Notes: a model not told the origin generated them from the letters alone. A DNA stretch of 64,000 nt from Egibacteraceae bacterium (GCA_035540635.1 DATLGH010000033.1:25256-89255), one strand, 5' to 3'; counted from the first letter of the stretch, positions 47,159 to 57,255 are shown. Translations and numbers: made by a program.

Positions 47159-47285
47159 AGTCATCCTCGCTGTCGTGTGTGGGGACGCCCCGCTCGGCGA
47201 GGACCGGTGGCCTGCTCGGGGGGCCTGGACCGCGGTGACCAGCGAGGCAGCACAGAAGGGGCCCCGCTGGCGAAGCCGACCTCCG

Positions 47286-47294
47286 AGCCTAGCA
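47286..47294 (-). promoter_or_regulatory. Candidate extended -10 promoter before rpmJ
   Basis: The minus strand reads TGCTAGGCT, an extended -10 element, just after the adk gene and about 130 bases before rpmJ. No convincing -35 hexamer. It could give the rpmJ-rpsM-rpsK-rpsD-rpoA unit its own start in the 158-base gap left by the missing map and infA genes. Confidence 0.35.
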
Positions 47295-47316
47295 TCGTTC
47301 ACCGCAGCGCGCACCC

Positions 47317-47874
47317 TCACGACGCCTGCAGCGCCTTCAGCGCCCGTTCCGTCACCTCGTCCACCGGACCGACCGCGTCGACGTCGCGCAGCAGGCCGCG
47401 CAGCCGGTAGAACTCCTCGAGCGGCGCGGTCTGCGTGCGGTGCACGACGAGGCGGTTCGCGACCACCGCCTCGGTGTCGTCCGTGCGGCCCTGGACGGCG
47501 GCGCGCTTCGCGAGGCGGACGCAGAGCTCCTCCTCGGGGGCCTCGAAGCGCAGCACCGCGTCGAGCGGCTCGGCGAGCACGGCTTCGAGCTCCTTGGCCT
47601 GGGGAACCGTCCGGGGGTAGCCGTCGAGCACGAAGCCGTCCGCGCAGTCGTCGTGGGAGAGGCGCTCGCCCACCATGCGGTTCACGACGTCGTCGGGCAC
47701 GAGGTCGCCACGGTCCATGTAGCGCTTCGCCTCCCGCCCGAGATCCGTGTCCCCCTGCACGCTCTCGCGGAAGATGTCGCCGGTTGCGATGTGCGGGATC
47801 CCGTACTCCGCCGCGATGCGCACAGCCTGAGTTCCCTTGCCGGCCCCCGGGGGGCCGAGGAGGACGATGCGCAC
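47317..47874 (-). CDS. adk: Adenylate kinase, short form
   Basis: Interconverts ATP+AMP and 2 ADP. 185 residues. P-loop [10 protein letters not shown] at 7-16, the AMP-binding [26 protein letters not shown] with the catalytic arginine, and [10 protein letters not shown] at the lid. The LID is short, with no zinc cysteines, as in actinobacteria. It follows secY by 32 bases. map and infA, normally after adk, are not here. Confidence 0.97.
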   Translation of the reverse strand: MRIVLLGPPGAGKGTQAVRIAAEYGIPHIATGDIFRESVQGDTDLGREAKRYMDRGDLVPDDVVNRMVGERLSHDDCADGFVLDGYPRTVPQAKELEAVLAEPLDAVLRFEAPEEELCVRLAKRAAVQGRTDDTEAVVANRLVVHRTQTAPLEEFYRLRGLLRDVDAVGPVDEVTERALKALQAS

Positions 47875-47906
47875 GGTCGACTCCTAGCTGCTCGCCCGTC
47901 GAGCGG

Positions 47907-49202
47907 TCAGGTCTTGAGGAAGCCTTCGTAGTGACGCTGGAGCAGCTGGCTCTCGAGCTGCTTCATGGTCTCCAGCCCCACACCGACGACGATCAGCAGG
48001 ACCGCGCCGCCGAACGGGAACGGCACGTCCGCGGCCCGCAGGACGATGAACGGGATGACCGCGAGGATCCCGAGGTACAGCGACCCGGGGGTCGTGATGC
48101 GGGTGAGAACCCAGTCGAGGTACTCGGCGGTCGGGCGCCCCGGCCGGATGCCCGGGATGAAGCCGCCGTACTTCTTCATGTTGTCGGCCACGTCGATCGG
48201 GTTGAAGGTGATGGCCGTGTAGAAGAACGCGAAGAAGACGGTGAGCGCGAAGTACGTGGCGATGAACACCGGGTGGCGGCCCGTCGTGAAGTAGGTCTCG
48301 ACGAACTGCGCGAAGCCGGGGTTGTTGACGATCGAACCGGCCAGCGCCGGCAGGTACAGCAGCGAAGAGGCGAAGATGATGGGGATGACCCCGGACTGGT
48401 TCACCTTCAGCGGGATGTAGGTCGAGGTGCCCCCGTAGGTGCGCCGGCCCACCTGCCGCTTGGCGTACTGGACGGGGATGCGGCGCTGCCCCTGCTCGAC
48501 GAACACGACGCCGACGATGAGCAGCAGGCCGACGAGCATGCTGATGACGAAGAAGACCGTGCCGGCCGTCTGGAGGATCTGGTTGCCCTGGAAGGGCAGC
48601 TCGGCGACGATCGCCGCGAAGATGATGAGCGACATGCCGTTGCCGATGCCCCGCTGGGTGATGAGCTCGCCGAGCCACATGATGAAGGCCGTGCCGGCCG
48701 TCAGCGTCAGCACCATCAGGGCCGTGACGCCGATGCCCGGGTCCGGCACGAGGTTCGGGACCGGCACCCCGAAGAGCTGCTCCGGGTTCGTGCGGATGAG
48801 CACGATCAGCCCGGTGGACTGCATGATCGCCAGGAGGACCGTGAGGTAGCGGGTCCACTGGGTGATCTTCTTCGTCCCGGTCTCGCCCTCCTTCTTCCAC
48901 TCCTCGATCTTGGGGATCACCACGGTGAGCAGCTGCATGATGATGCTCGCGGTGATGTAGGGCATGATCCCGAGCGCGAACACCGCCAGCTGCGTGAGCG
49001 CGCCCCCGGAGAACAGGTTGAGCAGCGCGGTGATCCCGCCCTGCTCACGGGCGGCCTCCGTGGCGGCCTGCAGGACCCCGTAGTCCACGCCGGGGATCGG
49101 CACGAACGAGCCGAGCCGGTAGACGGCGATGATCGCGAGGGTGAACAGGATCTTGCCCCGCAGGTCGGGGATCTTGAAGGCGTTGGCGAACGCGCGCAGC
49201 AT
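47907..49202 (-). CDS. secY: Protein translocase subunit SecY
   Basis: The channel of the general secretion pathway. 431 residues, ten membrane segments. [24 protein letters not shown] is the first span; [20 protein letters not shown] and [24 protein letters not shown] are the two SecY signatures; [33 protein letters not shown] lies in the last cytoplasmic loop that contacts SecA and the ribosome. It follows rplO by 10 bases, the conserved spc operon place. Confidence 0.98.
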   Translation of the reverse strand: MLRAFANAFKIPDLRGKILFTLAIIAVYRLGSFVPIPGVDYGVLQAATEAAREQGGITALLNLFSGGALTQLAVFALGIMPYITASIIMQLLTVVIPKIEEWKKEGETGTKKITQWTRYLTVLLAIMQSTGLIVLIRTNPEQLFGVPVPNLVPDPGIGVTALMVLTLTAGTAFIMWLGELITQRGIGNGMSLIIFAAIVAELPFQGNQILQTAGTVFFVISMLVGLLLIVGVVFVEQGQRRIPVQYAKRQVGRRTYGGTSTYIPLKVNQSGVIPIIFASSLLYLPALAGSIVNNPGFAQFVETYFTTGRHPVFIATYFALTVFFAFFYTAITFNPIDVADNMKKYGGFIPGIRPGRPTAEYLDWVLTRITTPGSLYLGILAVIPFIVLRAADVPFPFGGAVLLIVVGVGLETMKQLESQLLQRHYEGFLKT

Positions 49203-49212
49203 GGTGGCCCTC

Positions 49213-49677
49213 CTACTCGCCGGCGGGGCGCCGGCCCGCTATGACGGTGATGGTGCCACCGCTGGCGGCGATCTTGTCGCGAGCCGAGCCGGAGAACGCG
49301 TGGGCGGACACCTGGAGCGCCTTCGTGAGCTCGCCCTCACCGAGGACCTTCACGGGCGCGGAGCCCTTGCGGACGAGCCCCTTGCCCCGCAGGGTCTCGG
49401 GCGTCACCTCGTCACCCGCCGCGAACGTCTCCTCGAGCGTGCGGACGTTGACGGCCGCGTACTCCACGCGGTTGCGCGACGTGAAGCCGGGCAGCTTCGG
49501 CAGCCGCCGCTGGAGCGGCATCTGGCCGCCTTCGAAACCCGCGGGCATCCGCCCGCGTGCTCCGGTGCCCTTCGTGCCGCGCCCGGCGGTCTTGCCCTTG
49601 CCCGCGGCGATGCCGCGGCCCTTCCGGGTCTTGGGGCGGTGGGCGCCCGCGGGCGGCTTCAGGTGATGGATCTTCAT
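49213..49677 (-). CDS. rplO: 50S ribosomal protein L15
   Basis: 154 residues. The Gly/Lys/Arg-rich N-terminus (PPAGAHRPKTRKGRGIAAGKGKTAGRGTKG) threads into 23S rRNA; FEGGQMPLQRRLPKLPGF is the family signature; the C-terminal VSAHAFSGSARDKIAASGGT closes the globular domain. Its ATG overlaps the rpmD stop (ATGA), so the two are coupled. Confidence 0.98.
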   Translation of the reverse strand: MKIHHLKPPAGAHRPKTRKGRGIAAGKGKTAGRGTKGTGARGRMPAGFEGGQMPLQRRLPKLPGFTSRNRVEYAAVNVRTLEETFAAGDEVTPETLRGKGLVRKGSAPVKVLGEGELTKALQVSAHAFSGSARDKIAASGGTITVIAGRRPAGE

Positions 49678-50171
49678 GACGGCTCCTCGTCAGGGTCCCA
49701 GGGCAGCGGCTGCGGCTCGGGTCCCTGCGCCTGCTCCTCGGCCTCCATCGTCGCCTGCGGCGCCTTCGGTGCGTCGGGCGGGTCTGTGGAGGTCAGCGAC
49801 GGCGGGTTCTGGACGAGATCCTCCGGCGCCACCCTGCCGGGCACGGCGAGCGCCTCCTCCTCCGCGTCCCGCAGCTCCGCCGCCTGCGCGTCGGTCACGG
49901 TCGGGCCGGCCGGCGGGTTGCCCTCGCCCTTCGGCTGCTGTCCGGGCTCGACCTGCAGCGGCGCGGCCTCGCCGGCGTAGCGGACCTCGACGAGGTGGGC
50001 GACCCTCGCGATCATGCCACGGATCTCTGGACGGTCGGGTTTGACCACGGTCTGGCGCATGCGCCGGATGCCGAGCGACCGGAGGGTCCGCCGGTGGCGC
50101 TGCTGGGAGCCGATGAGGCTGCGCACCTGCGTGATCTCGATGCGGGCGCCGTCGGTCGTCTGCGCTGCCAT
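49674..50171 (-). CDS. rpmD: 50S ribosomal protein L30 with about 100-residue C-terminal extension
   Basis: 165 residues, against about 60 in other bacteria. Residues 1-66 are complete L30: IEITQVRSLIGSQQRHRRTLRSLGIRRMRQTVVKPDRPEIRGMIARVAHLVEV. Residues 67-165 form an acidic Pro/Glu/Gln/Ala-rich tail (PGQQPKGEGNPPAG ... EEQAQGPEPQPLPWDPDEEPS) with no recognisable domain. The tail reads straight into the overlap with rplO, so it is not a separate gene. A tail of this size on L30 is unusual; I know of no function for it. Confidence 0.95.
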   Translation of the reverse strand: MAAQTTDGARIEITQVRSLIGSQQRHRRTLRSLGIRRMRQTVVKPDRPEIRGMIARVAHLVEVRYAGEAAPLQVEPGQQPKGEGNPPAGPTVTDAQAAELRDAEEEALAVPGRVAPEDLVQNPPSLTSTDPPDAPKAPQATMEAEEQAQGPEPQPLPWDPDEEPS

Positions 50172-50174
50172 CGG

Positions 50175-50762
50175 CTACGCGCCTGCCTTGAGGTTGTCGT
50201 ACATCTTCTTCGGGATGAGCTCGGACAGCTCGAGCTCCCGCAGTCGGGCGACGTCGTCGGGACGGCGAAGCGACTTCAGTGCGGCGACCGTGGCGTGCAC
50301 GACGTTGATCGCGTTCGCGGTCCCCAGCGACTTGGCGAGCACGTCCCTGATCCCCGCGCACTCGAGCACGGCCCGCACCGGCCCACCGGCGATCACGCCG
50401 GTGCCCGGAGCGGCCGGCTTGAGGACGACCTTGCCGGCTGAGGCCTCACCGATCACCGGGTGCACGATGGTGTTCTGGATCATCGGGACGGTGAAGAAGT
50501 TCTTCTTCGCCTCCTCGACGCCCTTCTGGATCGCGGCCGGCACCTCCTTCGCCTTGCCGTAGCCGACGCCGACGGTGCCGTTGGCGTCACCCACGACGAC
50601 GAGCGCGGTGAAGGAGAAGCGCCGGCCGCCCTTGACGACCTTCGCGACGCGGTTGATCGCGACGACCTTCTCCTCGTACGGGCTGCGCTCCTCCTCGCGG
50701 CCGCGGCCTCCGCCACGTCCGCGACCGCCTCCGCGGGGGGTGCCTCCACCTGGTCCAGGCAT
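50175..50762 (-). CDS. rpsE: 30S ribosomal protein S5
   Basis: 195 residues. A Gly/Arg-rich N-terminal stretch (about 1-28) precedes the core: [29 protein letters not shown] is the S5 double-strand RNA-binding signature, [24 protein letters not shown] follows, and [21 protein letters not shown] is the C-terminal domain. S5 is involved in decoding accuracy and mRNA entry. It follows rplR by 36 bases. Confidence 0.98.
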   Translation of the reverse strand: MPGPGGGTPRGGGRGRGGGRGREEERSPYEEKVVAINRVAKVVKGGRRFSFTALVVVGDANGTVGVGYGKAKEVPAAIQKGVEEAKKNFFTVPMIQNTIVHPVIGEASAGKVVLKPAAPGTGVIAGGPVRAVLECAGIRDVLAKSLGTANAINVVHATVAALKSLRRPDDVARLRELELSELIPKKMYDNLKAGA

Positions 50763-50798
50763 GTGCTCCTCGAATCCTTCTCGGTGTTCGCGTGCGTT

Positions 50799-51161
50799 CT
50801 AGAGCTGCAGGCCGCCCTCGCGGGCGCCCTCGGCGAGCGCCCTGATGCGCCCGTGGTAGCGGTTGCCTCCCCGGTCGAACACGACGCGCTCGACGCCGGC
50901 GTCCCTGGCCCGCTCAGCGAGGAGCCGGCCGACCGCCTTGGCGACACCCACCTTGCCTTCGCCGTCGGGCTCACCGACCCCGGCGTCAAGGCTCGACGCG
51001 GCCGCGAGAGTGCGTCCCACACGGTCGTCGATGACCTGTGCGTAGATGCGCTTGTTCGACCGGTACACGGCCAGGCGGGGGCGTTCGGCGGTTCCCCGCA
51101 CGCGCTTGCGCACCCGGGCGTGACGCCGGTCCCGTGCTGCGCGCTTGCTCTTCGCGTCCAT
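50799..51161 (-). CDS. rplR: 50S ribosomal protein L18
   Basis: 120 residues, standard. [35 protein letters not shown] at the N-terminus binds 5S r[47 protein letters not shown] is the conserved C-terminal block. It lies between rplF and rpsE in the spc order. Confidence 0.98.
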   Translation of the reverse strand: MDAKSKRAARDRRHARVRKRVRGTAERPRLAVYRSNKRIYAQVIDDRVGRTLAAASSLDAGVGEPDGEGKVGVAKAVGRLLAERARDAGVERVVFDRGGNRYHGRIRALAEGAREGGLQL

Positions 51162-51208
51162 GACGATGCTGCCTCCTGCTGGGCGCCGCTCGTGATGCGA
51201 GCGGCCTT

Positions 51209-51751
51209 CTAGGTGCCGGCGGCCTTGCCGGACTTGCGCCGCACGTGCTCGCCCGCATAGCGGATGCCCTTGCCCTTGTAGGGCTCCGGGCGGCGGATGG
51301 CGCGGATGTTCGCCGCCACCTGCCCGACCTGCTGCTTGTCGGCGCCGGCGACGACGATGGCGTTGGGGCTCGGCACCGTCAGGGTGATACCCCCTGGTGC
51401 GTCCACCTCGACCGGGTGGCTGTAGCCGACCTGCAGCGTGACGCCGTCGGTGCCCCGCGCCGTGGCCCGGTAGCCGACCCCCACGATCTCGAGCCGGCGC
51501 TCGTACCCGTCGGTGACGCCGGTCACCATGTTCGCGATGAGCGATCGGTACAGGCCGTGCAGGGCGCGGTGCTCGCGTTCGTCGCTGCTGCGGGTGACGG
51601 TGACGGCGTCGTCGGCCACCGTGACGGTCACCGCGGGGTCGATGCGCTGGGTGAGCGTACCCCTCGGGCCGGTGACGCGGATGGTCGACCCCTCGAGGGT
51701 TACCTCCACCCCGGCGGGCACCGGTACGGGCTCCTTACCGATACGGCTCAT
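51209..51751 (-). CDS. rplF: 50S ribosomal protein L6
   Basis: 180 residues made of two repeated L6 folds. [17 protein letters not shown] is the usual start; [39 protein letters not shown] bridges the halves; [26 protein letters not shown] is the C-terminal signature near the sarcin-ricin loop. It follows rpsH by 12 bases. Confidence 0.98.
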   Translation of the reverse strand: MSRIGKEPVPVPAGVEVTLEGSTIRVTGPRGTLTQRIDPAVTVTVADDAVTVTRSSDEREHRALHGLYRSLIANMVTGVTDGYERRLEIVGVGYRATARGTDGVTLQVGYSHPVEVDAPGGITLTVPSPNAIVVAGADKQQVGQVAANIRAIRRPEPYKGKGIRYAGEHVRRKSGKAAGT

Positions 51752-51763
51752 GGCGCGCTCCTG

Positions 51764-52162
51764 CTACCAGACATAGGCCACGACCTCGCCGCCGACGCCC
51801 TGCCTGCGGGCCTCGCGGTCGGTCATGAGCCCTGACGACGTCGAGATGATGGCGATCCCCAGGCCGCCGAGCACACGGGGGATCTCGTCCTTCTTCGCGT
51901 AGACCCGCAGCCCGGGCTTCGACACGCGCCGGATGCCCGACAGCGAGCGCTCGCGGTCGCGGGTGTACTTCAGCGCGAGCCGCAGCGTCGACTGGGGCTT
52001 CGTCGGCTCCACGAGGTAGTCACGGATGTAGCCCTCGCGCTTGAGGATGTCGGCGATGGCCGCCTTCATCTTCGAGGAGGGCATGGCGATCTCCTCGCGG
52101 TAGGCGACGTTCGCGTTGCGGATGCGGGTCAGCATGTCCGCAACCGGGTCGGTCAGTGTCAT
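51764..52162 (-). CDS. rpsH: 30S ribosomal protein S8
   Basis: 132 residues. [18 protein letters not shown] opens the protein, [18 protein letters not shown] follows, and the C-terminal [36 protein letters not shown] is the S8 signature. S8 binds the central 16S domain and in E. coli represses the spc operon; no such mRNA target was tested here. 65 bases separate it from rpsN. Confidence 0.98.
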   Translation of the reverse strand: MTLTDPVADMLTRIRNANVAYREEIAMPSSKMKAAIADILKREGYIRDYLVEPTKPQSTLRLALKYTRDRERSLSGIRRVSKPGLRVYAKKDEIPRVLGGLGIAIISTSSGLMTDREARRQGVGGEVVAYVW

Positions 52163-52227
52163 GGGTGCGTCTCTCCTCGGGGGTTACCGGGCCGACCCGG
52201 CACTTCCCAGCAGGCGTTGCTCTTCGG

Positions 52228-52413
52228 TTACCAGGACGCCTTGCGGATTCCCGGCAGCTCGCCGGCGTGCGCCAGCTCGCGCAGGCACACCCGGCACAGC
52301 ATGAACTTCCGGTACACGGCGCGCGGCCGGCCACAGCGGTTGCAACGCGTGTAGCCCCGCACCGCGAACTTCGGCTTGCGGGCCGCCTTGGCGATCATCG
52401 ACTTCTTGGCCAT
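52228..52413 (-). CDS. rpsN: 30S ribosomal protein S14 type Z (zinc form)
   Basis: 61 residues, the short zinc form. [41 protein letters not shown] holds four cysteines as two CxxC pairs. The zinc-free S14 type is about 90-100 residues. Placement between rplE and rpsH is standard. Confidence 0.98.
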   Translation of the reverse strand: MAKKSMIAKAARKPKFAVRGYTRCNRCGRPRAVYRKFMLCRVCLRELAHAGELPGIRKASW

Positions 52414-52423
52414 GCGATCCTCC

Positions 52424-53008
52424 TCAGCCCGCCGCGGGGGTGCGACCGGCGAACGGGAAGCCGTAGGCGTCGAGGAACGCCCGGCCCTGCTCGTCGGTCG
52501 CCGCGGTGAGCACGAACGTGATGTCCATCCCCCGGGCCCGGTCGATGTCGTCGTAGTCGATCTCCGGGAAGATGAGCTGCTCGGTCACCCCGAACGTGTA
52601 GTTGCCCCGGCCGTCGAAGCTGTCCGGCGGCAGCCCGCGGAAGTCACGGATGCGCGGGAGCGCCACGGACAGCAGCCGGTCGAAGAAGTCCCACATCCGG
52701 TCGCCGCGCAGGGTGACCTTCGCCCCGATCGGCATGCCGGCCCGCAGCTTGAATGCGGCGATCGACTTGCGGGCCCGGTTCACCTTCGGGCGCTGACCGG
52801 TGATCGTCGTGAGGTCCCGGACGACCGCGTCGATGACCTTGGGGTCCGCGACCGCCTCGCCGGCGCCGACGTTGACGACGATCTTCTCGAGGCGGGGCAC
52901 CTGCATGACGTTGTCGAGCCCGAGCTCGGACTGCAGGCGCGGGCGGATCTCCTCGAGGTACCGCTGCTTCAGGCGGGGGGTGTAGCGACGCGTGTCGGTG
53001 GCGGTCAT
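52424..53008 (-). CDS. rplE: 50S ribosomal protein L5
   Basis: 194 residues from ATG 53008. [20 protein letters not shown] is the L5 signature, [33 protein letters not shown] the core, and [29 protein letters not shown] the end. It binds 5S rRNA and P-site tRNA in the central protuberance. The upstream frame extends into rplX, hence this start, two bases after the rplX stop. Confidence 0.98.
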   Translation of the reverse strand: MTATDTRRYTPRLKQRYLEEIRPRLQSELGLDNVMQVPRLEKIVVNVGAGEAVADPKVIDAVVRDLTTITGQRPKVNRARKSIAAFKLRAGMPIGAKVTLRGDRMWDFFDRLLSVALPRIRDFRGLPPDSFDGRGNYTFGVTEQLIFPEIDYDDIDRARGMDITFVLTAATDEQGRAFLDAYGFPFAGRTPAAG

Positions 53009-53010
53009 GG

Positions 53011-53343
53011 CTAGAACTCCGAGTCGCACTTGCGGCAGAAACGCGTGCGCTGGCCGTCGACCTCGCGGGTCCCGACGCGGGTCGGGGTGGTGCACGAGGG
53101 GCAGACCGGCATGACGTTCGACACGTGGATGGGCATCTCCTCGTGGGTGATGCCGCCCTCCTGGGCCCCGCGGCGACCGGTGCGCACCGGGGCGTGCTTC
53201 GTGGCCCGGTTGACACCCTCGACGAGGACCCGCTCCGACTTCGGGTAGACCCGGATGACCCGGCCCTCCTTCGGCCGCTGCTTCGTGCCGCGGTCCTTGC
53301 CGGAGATCACCCGGACGGTGTCGTTCTTCCTCACCCGTTCCAT
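53011..53343 (-). CDS. rplX: 50S ribosomal protein L24 with four-cysteine C-terminal motif
   Basis: 110 residues. The KOW motif [40 protein letters not shown] lies in the first half, and [15 protein letters not shown] is the family signature. The last 30 residues contain CPSC and CRKC pairs, probably a zinc ribbon, in place of the non-cysteine end seen in many bacteria. ATG 53343; longer upstream frames overlap rplN. Two bases between it and rplN. Confidence 0.97.
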   Translation of the reverse strand: MERVRKNDTVRVISGKDRGTKQRPKEGRVIRVYPKSERVLVEGVNRATKHAPVRTGRRGAQEGGITHEEMPIHVSNVMPVCPSCTTPTRVGTREVDGQRTRFCRKCDSEF

Positions 53344-53345
53344 GG

Positions 53346-53714
53346 CTAGATGACCTCCGGCGCGAGCGACACGATCTTCATGAACCGCTTGTCGCGCAGC
53401 TCGCGCCCGACGGGCCCGAAGATGCGGGTCCCCCTGGGGTTGCGCTGGTCGTTGATGAGGACGCAGGCGTTGTCGTCGAAGCGGATGTAGGTGCCGTCGG
53501 GGCGCCGGCGCTCCTTGCGGGCCCGCACGACCACCGCCTTCACCACCTCGCCCTTCTTCACGTTCGACGCCGGGATGGCGTTCTTCACCGTGCCGACGAT
53601 GATGTCGCCGACTCCGGCGTAGCGCCGGCCGGAGCCGCCGAGCACGCGGATGCACAGCACCTCGCGGGCGCCCGTGTTGTCGGCCACCTTCAGCCGTGAT
53701 TCCTGCTGGATCAT
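53346..53714 (-). CDS. rplN: 50S ribosomal protein L14
   Basis: 122 residues, exactly the family length, from ATG 53714. [44 protein letters not shown] is the start; [53 protein letters not shown] is the rest. L14 forms bridges to the 30S subunit and is a docking site for silencing factor RsfS. 28 bases after rpsQ. Confidence 0.98.
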   Translation of the reverse strand: MIQQESRLKVADNTGAREVLCIRVLGGSGRRYAGVGDIIVGTVKNAIPASNVKKGEVVKAVVVRARKERRRPDGTYIRFDDNACVLINDQRNPRGTRIFGPVGRELRDKRFMKIVSLAPEVI

Positions 53715-53742
53715 CCTTCGCTCTCTTCCCTCGCCGCAGGGC

Positions 53743-54021
53743 TCACTTCGCCCGCTCGATGACGTCGACCACTCGCCAGCGCTTCGTCTTCGACAGCGGC
53801 CGGGTCTCGACGATGCGGACCCGGTCACCGACGCGCACGTCGTTCGTCTCGTCGTGGGCGTGCAGGCGGGTCGACCGGATGACCGTCTTGCGGTACAGCG
53901 GGTGGGTCGTGCGGCGGTCCACCCGGACGACGACGGTCTTGTCCATCTTGTCGCTCACGACGACGCCTTGGCGCGTCTTGCGGTCGTTGCGCTCCTGCGA
54001 GCGGGCCTCGGCGGTGCTCAC
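53743..54021 (-). CDS. rpsQ: 30S ribosomal protein S17
   Basis: 92 residues. [48 protein letters not shown] and [29 protein letters not shown] are the OB-fold signature parts. The GTG start overlaps the rpmC stop as GTGA. A short variable N-terminus (about 15 residues) is usual in actinobacteria. Confidence 0.98.
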   Translation of the reverse strand: MSTAEARSQERNDRKTRQGVVVSDKMDKTVVVRVDRRTTHPLYRKTVIRSTRLHAHDETNDVRVGDRVRIVETRPLSKTKRWRVVDVIERAK

Positions 54022-54239
54022 GGCGACACCTCCGCCTGGGTGGCCTCGGAAGCGAGCTCGCGCTCGCGCTGCACGGTCAGCACGCGGGCGATGTCGTGCC
54101 GGACTTCCTTCAGTCGCCGGAAGTTGTCGAGCTGACCCGTGGCCATGCGGAAGCGGAGGTTGAACAGCTCTTCCTTGTGCTCACCGAGCTTCTCGACCAA
54201 CTCGGCGTCGCTCAGCTCACGCAGCTGGGATGCATCCAC
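54018..54239 (-). CDS. rpmC: 50S ribosomal protein L29
   Basis: 73 residues from GTG 54239. [56 protein letters not shown] is the two-helix L29 fold; the signature [12 protein letters not shown] is clear. The GTG at 54239 has an AAGG about nine bases upstream; an in-frame GTG at 54248 lies within the end of rplP and has its ribosome site too close. L29 sits at the tunnel exit and helps dock SRP and trigger factor. Confidence 0.95.
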   Translation of the reverse strand: MDASQLRELSDAELVEKLGEHKEELFNLRFRMATGQLDNFRRLKEVRHDIARVLTVQRERELASEATQAEVSP

Positions 54240-54240
54240 A

Positions 54241-54654
54241 CTACTCACCTTCCCGGGTGACGAAGCGGCACTTGACGGGCAGCTTGTGGGCGGCGAGCCG
54301 CATCGCCTCGCGCGCGACGTCCTCGGTGACACCCGACAGCTCGAACATGACCCGTCCGGGTTTCACGACGGCGACCCATCCCTCCGGGGACCCCTTGCCC
54401 GAGCCCATGCGGGTCTCGGCCGGCTTCTTCGTGAAGGACTTGTGTGGGAAGATGTTGATCCACACCTTGCCGCCACGCTTGATGTAGCGGGTCATGGCGA
54501 CACGCGCCGACTCGATCTGCCGGTTCGTGATCCAGCCCGCGGTCAGCGCCTGCAGCCCGTAGTCACCGAACGACACCTCCGTGCCGCCCTTGGCGAGGCC
54601 TCGCATGCGCCCGCGGTGCTGCTTGCGGTGCGCGACTCTCTTCGGGGACAGCAT
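54241..54654 (-). CDS. rplP: 50S ribosomal protein L16
   Basis: 137 residues. [24 protein letters not shown] opens it; [55 protein letters not shown] is the family block, and the [18 protein letters not shown] strand follows. The MGSGKG segment includes the arginine-flanked loop near the A-site tRNA. It is 2 bases after rpsC. Confidence 0.98.
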   Translation of the reverse strand: MLSPKRVAHRKQHRGRMRGLAKGGTEVSFGDYGLQALTAGWITNRQIESARVAMTRYIKRGGKVWINIFPHKSFTKKPAETRMGSGKGSPEGWVAVVKPGRVMFELSGVTEDVAREAMRLAAHKLPVKCRFVTREGE

Positions 54655-54656
54655 CC

Positions 54657-55658
54657 CTATTCCCCCTCGGTCCTGTCCTGCGGCGGCGCGCCGTCATCCG
54701 GCGCCTCCCCCGCGTCTCGCGTCTGCGGTTCGGTGTCGTCCGCCGGGGGCGTCTCGGCGCCCTCCGCGGTGTGCGGGCTGTGCACGGGCCCCCGCTCGGC
54801 TCCGGTGTCGAGCGGCGCGGGCGCCTCGGCCGGCACGTTCGCCGGGGCGACGTTCGCCGGCTGTCCGGAAGGGGGGGCGGTCGGCGCCGCCTCCTTGGCC
54901 TGGTGGTCGGCCGCGTCCCCCATGCCGGCGGTCACGCCGGCAGGGGCCTGCGCGGCCGTTGCGGCGGGTGCCTGCCGCGTCGCCGGCCGACGGGCCTGCT
55001 GCCGGGCGCGCAGCTGCTCGCGCTGCTCCGAGGAGGGCAGCTGCTCGCCGGTGTAGATCCACACCTTGACGCCGATGCGCCCGTAGGTCGTCCGCGCCTC
55101 GTCGAGCCCGTAGTCGATCTTCGCGCGGAGGGTGTGGAGCGGCACGCGGCCCTCGCGGTACCACTCGGTGCGGCTCATCTCCGCACCGCCGAGGCGGCCG
55201 GAGCACTGCACGCGGATCCCCTGCGCGCCGGCCTTCATGGCGTTCTGGGTCGCCCGGCGCATCGCGCGCCGGAAGCTCACCCGGCCACGAAGCTGCTCCG
55301 CCACGTTGTGAGCGGTCACCTGGGCGTCGAGCTCGGGGTTCTTGATCTCGGAGATGTTGAGCTTGACCTGCTTGCCGGTCATCTTCTCGAGCTCGGCGCG
55401 GATGGCGTCCGCCTCCGTGCCGCGACGCCCGATGACGATGCCGGGCCGGGCGGTGTACACGTCGACCGTGACCCGCTCACGGGTGCGCTCGATGTCGATG
55501 CGGGAGATGCCCGCATGTCGCACCCGCTCACGGATGTACTTGCGGATGCGATCGTCCTCGATGACGTAGCCGGCGTACTCCTTGTCGGCGAACCATCGCG
55601 ACTTGTGGTCGGCGATGACGCCGAGCCGGAACCCGTACGGGTGGATCTTCTGCCCCAC
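54657..55658 (-). CDS. rpsC: 30S ribosomal protein S3 with long C-terminal tail
   Basis: 333 residues against about 210-275 in other bacteria. Residues 1-211 are normal S3: [12 protein letters not shown] start, KH domain with [25 protein letters not shown] at 71-95, and the signature [31 protein letters not shown] at 154-184. Residues 212-333 are a tail, first basic ([10 protein letters not shown]) then Ala/Pro-rich and finally acidic ([11 protein letters not shown]). S3 lines the mRNA entry. GTG 55658 gives the proper N-terminus. Tails on actinobacterial S3 are known, but this one is long. Confidence 0.97.
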   Translation of the reverse strand: MGQKIHPYGFRLGVIADHKSRWFADKEYAGYVIEDDRIRKYIRERVRHAGISRIDIERTRERVTVDVYTARPGIVIGRRGTEADAIRAELEKMTGKQVKLNISEIKNPELDAQVTAHNVAEQLRGRVSFRRAMRRATQNAMKAGAQGIRVQCSGRLGGAEMSRTEWYREGRVPLHTLRAKIDYGLDEARTTYGRIGVKVWIYTGEQLPSSEQREQLRARQQARRPATRQAPAATAAQAPAGVTAGMGDAADHQAKEAAPTAPPSGQPANVAPANVPAEAPAPLDTGAERGPVHSPHTAEGAETPPADDTEPQTRDAGEAPDDGAPPQDRTEGE

Positions 55659-55662
55659 GCTG

Positions 55663-56085
55663 CTACTCCTCGTCCTTCGTGGCCGCCGACGCCCGCGAAC
55701 GCGAGGCGGGCCGCGATGCCGGCTTCGCAGGCCGGGCACCGACCGTGATCGTGATGTGGCTCGTGCGCTTGCGGATCTGGTAGGCGCGTCCCATGGCCCG
55801 CGGCTGGAACCGCTTGAGGGTGGGGCCCTCGTCGACGACGGCCTGGGACACGACGAGGTCGTCCGGGTCGAGGCCGTTGTTGTGCTCGGCGTTGGCGACC
55901 GCGGAGTTCAGGGTTTTCAGGATCTGGCCCGAGATGCCCTTCGGGGACAGCTCGAGCAGGCGGCGGGCGTCCTCGACCGGGCGCCCCCGGATGTGGGCGA
56001 TCACCTGCCGTGCCTTGTTCGGCGCGACGCGCGCGTAGCGCGAGACCGCTCGCACCTGCACCGCGGGGTTGTCGTTGTCGGCCAT
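55663..56085 (-). CDS. rplV: 50S ribosomal protein L22
   Basis: 140 residues. [37 protein letters not shown] begins the fold; [33 protein letters not shown] is the L22 signature with the long hairpin that lines the peptide tunnel. About 25 Ala/Arg/Ser-rich residues extend the C-terminus. It follows rpsS by 4 bases. Confidence 0.98.
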   Translation of the reverse strand: MADNDNPAVQVRAVSRYARVAPNKARQVIAHIRGRPVEDARRLLELSPKGISGQILKTLNSAVANAEHNNGLDPDDLVVSQAVVDEGPTLKRFQPRAMGRAYQIRKRTSHITITVGARPAKPASRPASRSRASAATKDEE

Positions 56086-56089
56086 CGCC

Positions 56090-56383
56090 CTACCGCCCGC
56101 GCTTCACGCGCATCTGCTGCTTCTCGCCGGCACCCCGCCACTTGATGGCGCGCGTGGGCGCGAACTCCCCGAGCTTGTGACCCACCATGGACTCGGAGAT
56201 GTAGACGGGCACGTGCTTGCGGCCGTCGTGCACCGCGATGGTGTGGCCGACCATGTCGGGAGAGATGTCCGAGCGACGCGACCAGGTTCTGATCACCCGC
56301 TTCTCGCCCCTCGCGTTCAGCTCCTCGATCTTCTTCGCGAGGTGGCCGTCGACGAAGGGACCCTTCTTCAGGCTGCGCGGCAT
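56090..56383 (-). CDS. rpsS: 30S ribosomal protein S19
   Basis: 97 residues. [23 protein letters not shown] opens it; the family signature is [31 protein letters not shown]19 lies in the 30S head and forms a bridge with L5. 12 bases after rplB. Confidence 0.98.
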   Translation of the reverse strand: MPRSLKKGPFVDGHLAKKIEELNARGEKRVIRTWSRRSDISPDMVGHTIAVHDGRKHVPVYISESMVGHKLGEFAPTRAIKWRGAGEKQQMRVKRGR

Positions 56384-56395
56384 GCTTTGTCTCCC

Positions 56396-57226
56396 TTACC
56401 GGCGACGCTTGCCGCGCCGGCGGATGATGTCACGGTTCGACTGCTTGTTCTTCTTGCGGGTGCGGATCTCCGGCTTGCCCTGCGGGTTCGTCGGATGGCG
56501 CCCGCCCGAGGACCGCCCCTCCCCGCCGCCGAGCGGGTGGTCGACGGGGTTCATGACGACACCCCGCACACTCGGTCGCTTGCCGCGCCACCGCGAGCGC
56601 CCCGCCTTGCCGTCACGCACGAGCTCGTGCTCGGCGTTGCCGACGGAACCGACCGTCGCCCGGCAGGTGGCGAGCACCATGCGCACCTCGCCGGACGGCA
56701 GGCGAAGCGCCGCCCGGTCGCCTTCCTTGGCCAGGAGCTGGACGCGGTTGCCGGCGGACCGGCCGAGCTTCGCGCCGCCGCCGGGGCGCATCTCCACCGC
56801 GTGCACGATCGTGCCGACGGGGATGTTGCGCAGCGGCAGGGCGTTGCCCGGCTTGATGTCGGCCTTCTCGCCCGACTCGACCACGTCGCCGACCTCGAGC
56901 GAGTCCGGTGCCAGGATGTAGCGCTTCTCGCCGTCCACGTAGTGGAGCAAGGCGATGTGCCCCGACCGGTTCGGGTCGTACTCGATCGAGGCGACCTTCG
57001 CGGGGACGCCGTCCTTGGTCCTGCGGAAGTCGATCTCCCGGTAGCGCCGCTTGTGCCCGCCGCCCTGGTGGCGGGTCGTGATCCGACCGTCGCTGTTGCG
57101 CCCGGCCTTCTTCGGGTTGGGCTTCACGAGCGGCTTGAGCGGCTTGTTGCCCGACAGCGTCGAGTAGTCGGACACGCTCATGTCCCGGCGTGCCGGGCTG
57201 GTGGGCTTGTACTTGCGAACGGGCAT
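56396..57226 (-). CDS. rplB: 50S ribosomal protein L2
   Basis: 276 residues. [27 protein letters not shown] near 36-62 is in the RNA-binding N-domain; [20 protein letters not shown] lies in the middle; [21 protein letters not shown] near 220 includes the histidine close to the peptidyl-transferase centre. Standard length. 29 bases after rplW. Confidence 0.99.
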   Translation of the reverse strand: MPVRKYKPTSPARRDMSVSDYSTLSGNKPLKPLVKPNPKKAGRNSDGRITTRHQGGGHKRRYREIDFRRTKDGVPAKVASIEYDPNRSGHIALLHYVDGEKRYILAPDSLEVGDVVESGEKADIKPGNALPLRNIPVGTIVHAVEMRPGGGAKLGRSAGNRVQLLAKEGDRAALRLPSGEVRMVLATCRATVGSVGNAEHELVRDGKAGRSRWRGKRPSVRGVVMNPVDHPLGGGEGRSSGGRHPTNPQGKPEIRTRKKNKQSNRDIIRRRGKRRR

Positions 57227-57255
57227 CGTGGGTCCTACCGCCTTCAGCAGATGGC

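Noticed and set aside
47165..47316. A hidden infA (IF-1) in the adk-rpmJ gap
   Set aside because: The gap is shorter than the roughly 220 bases IF-1 needs, and no frame shows its OB-fold motif.
47028..49244. A 738-codon plus-strand frame opposite adk and secY
   Set aside because: Low-complexity charged sequence, antisense to clear genes.
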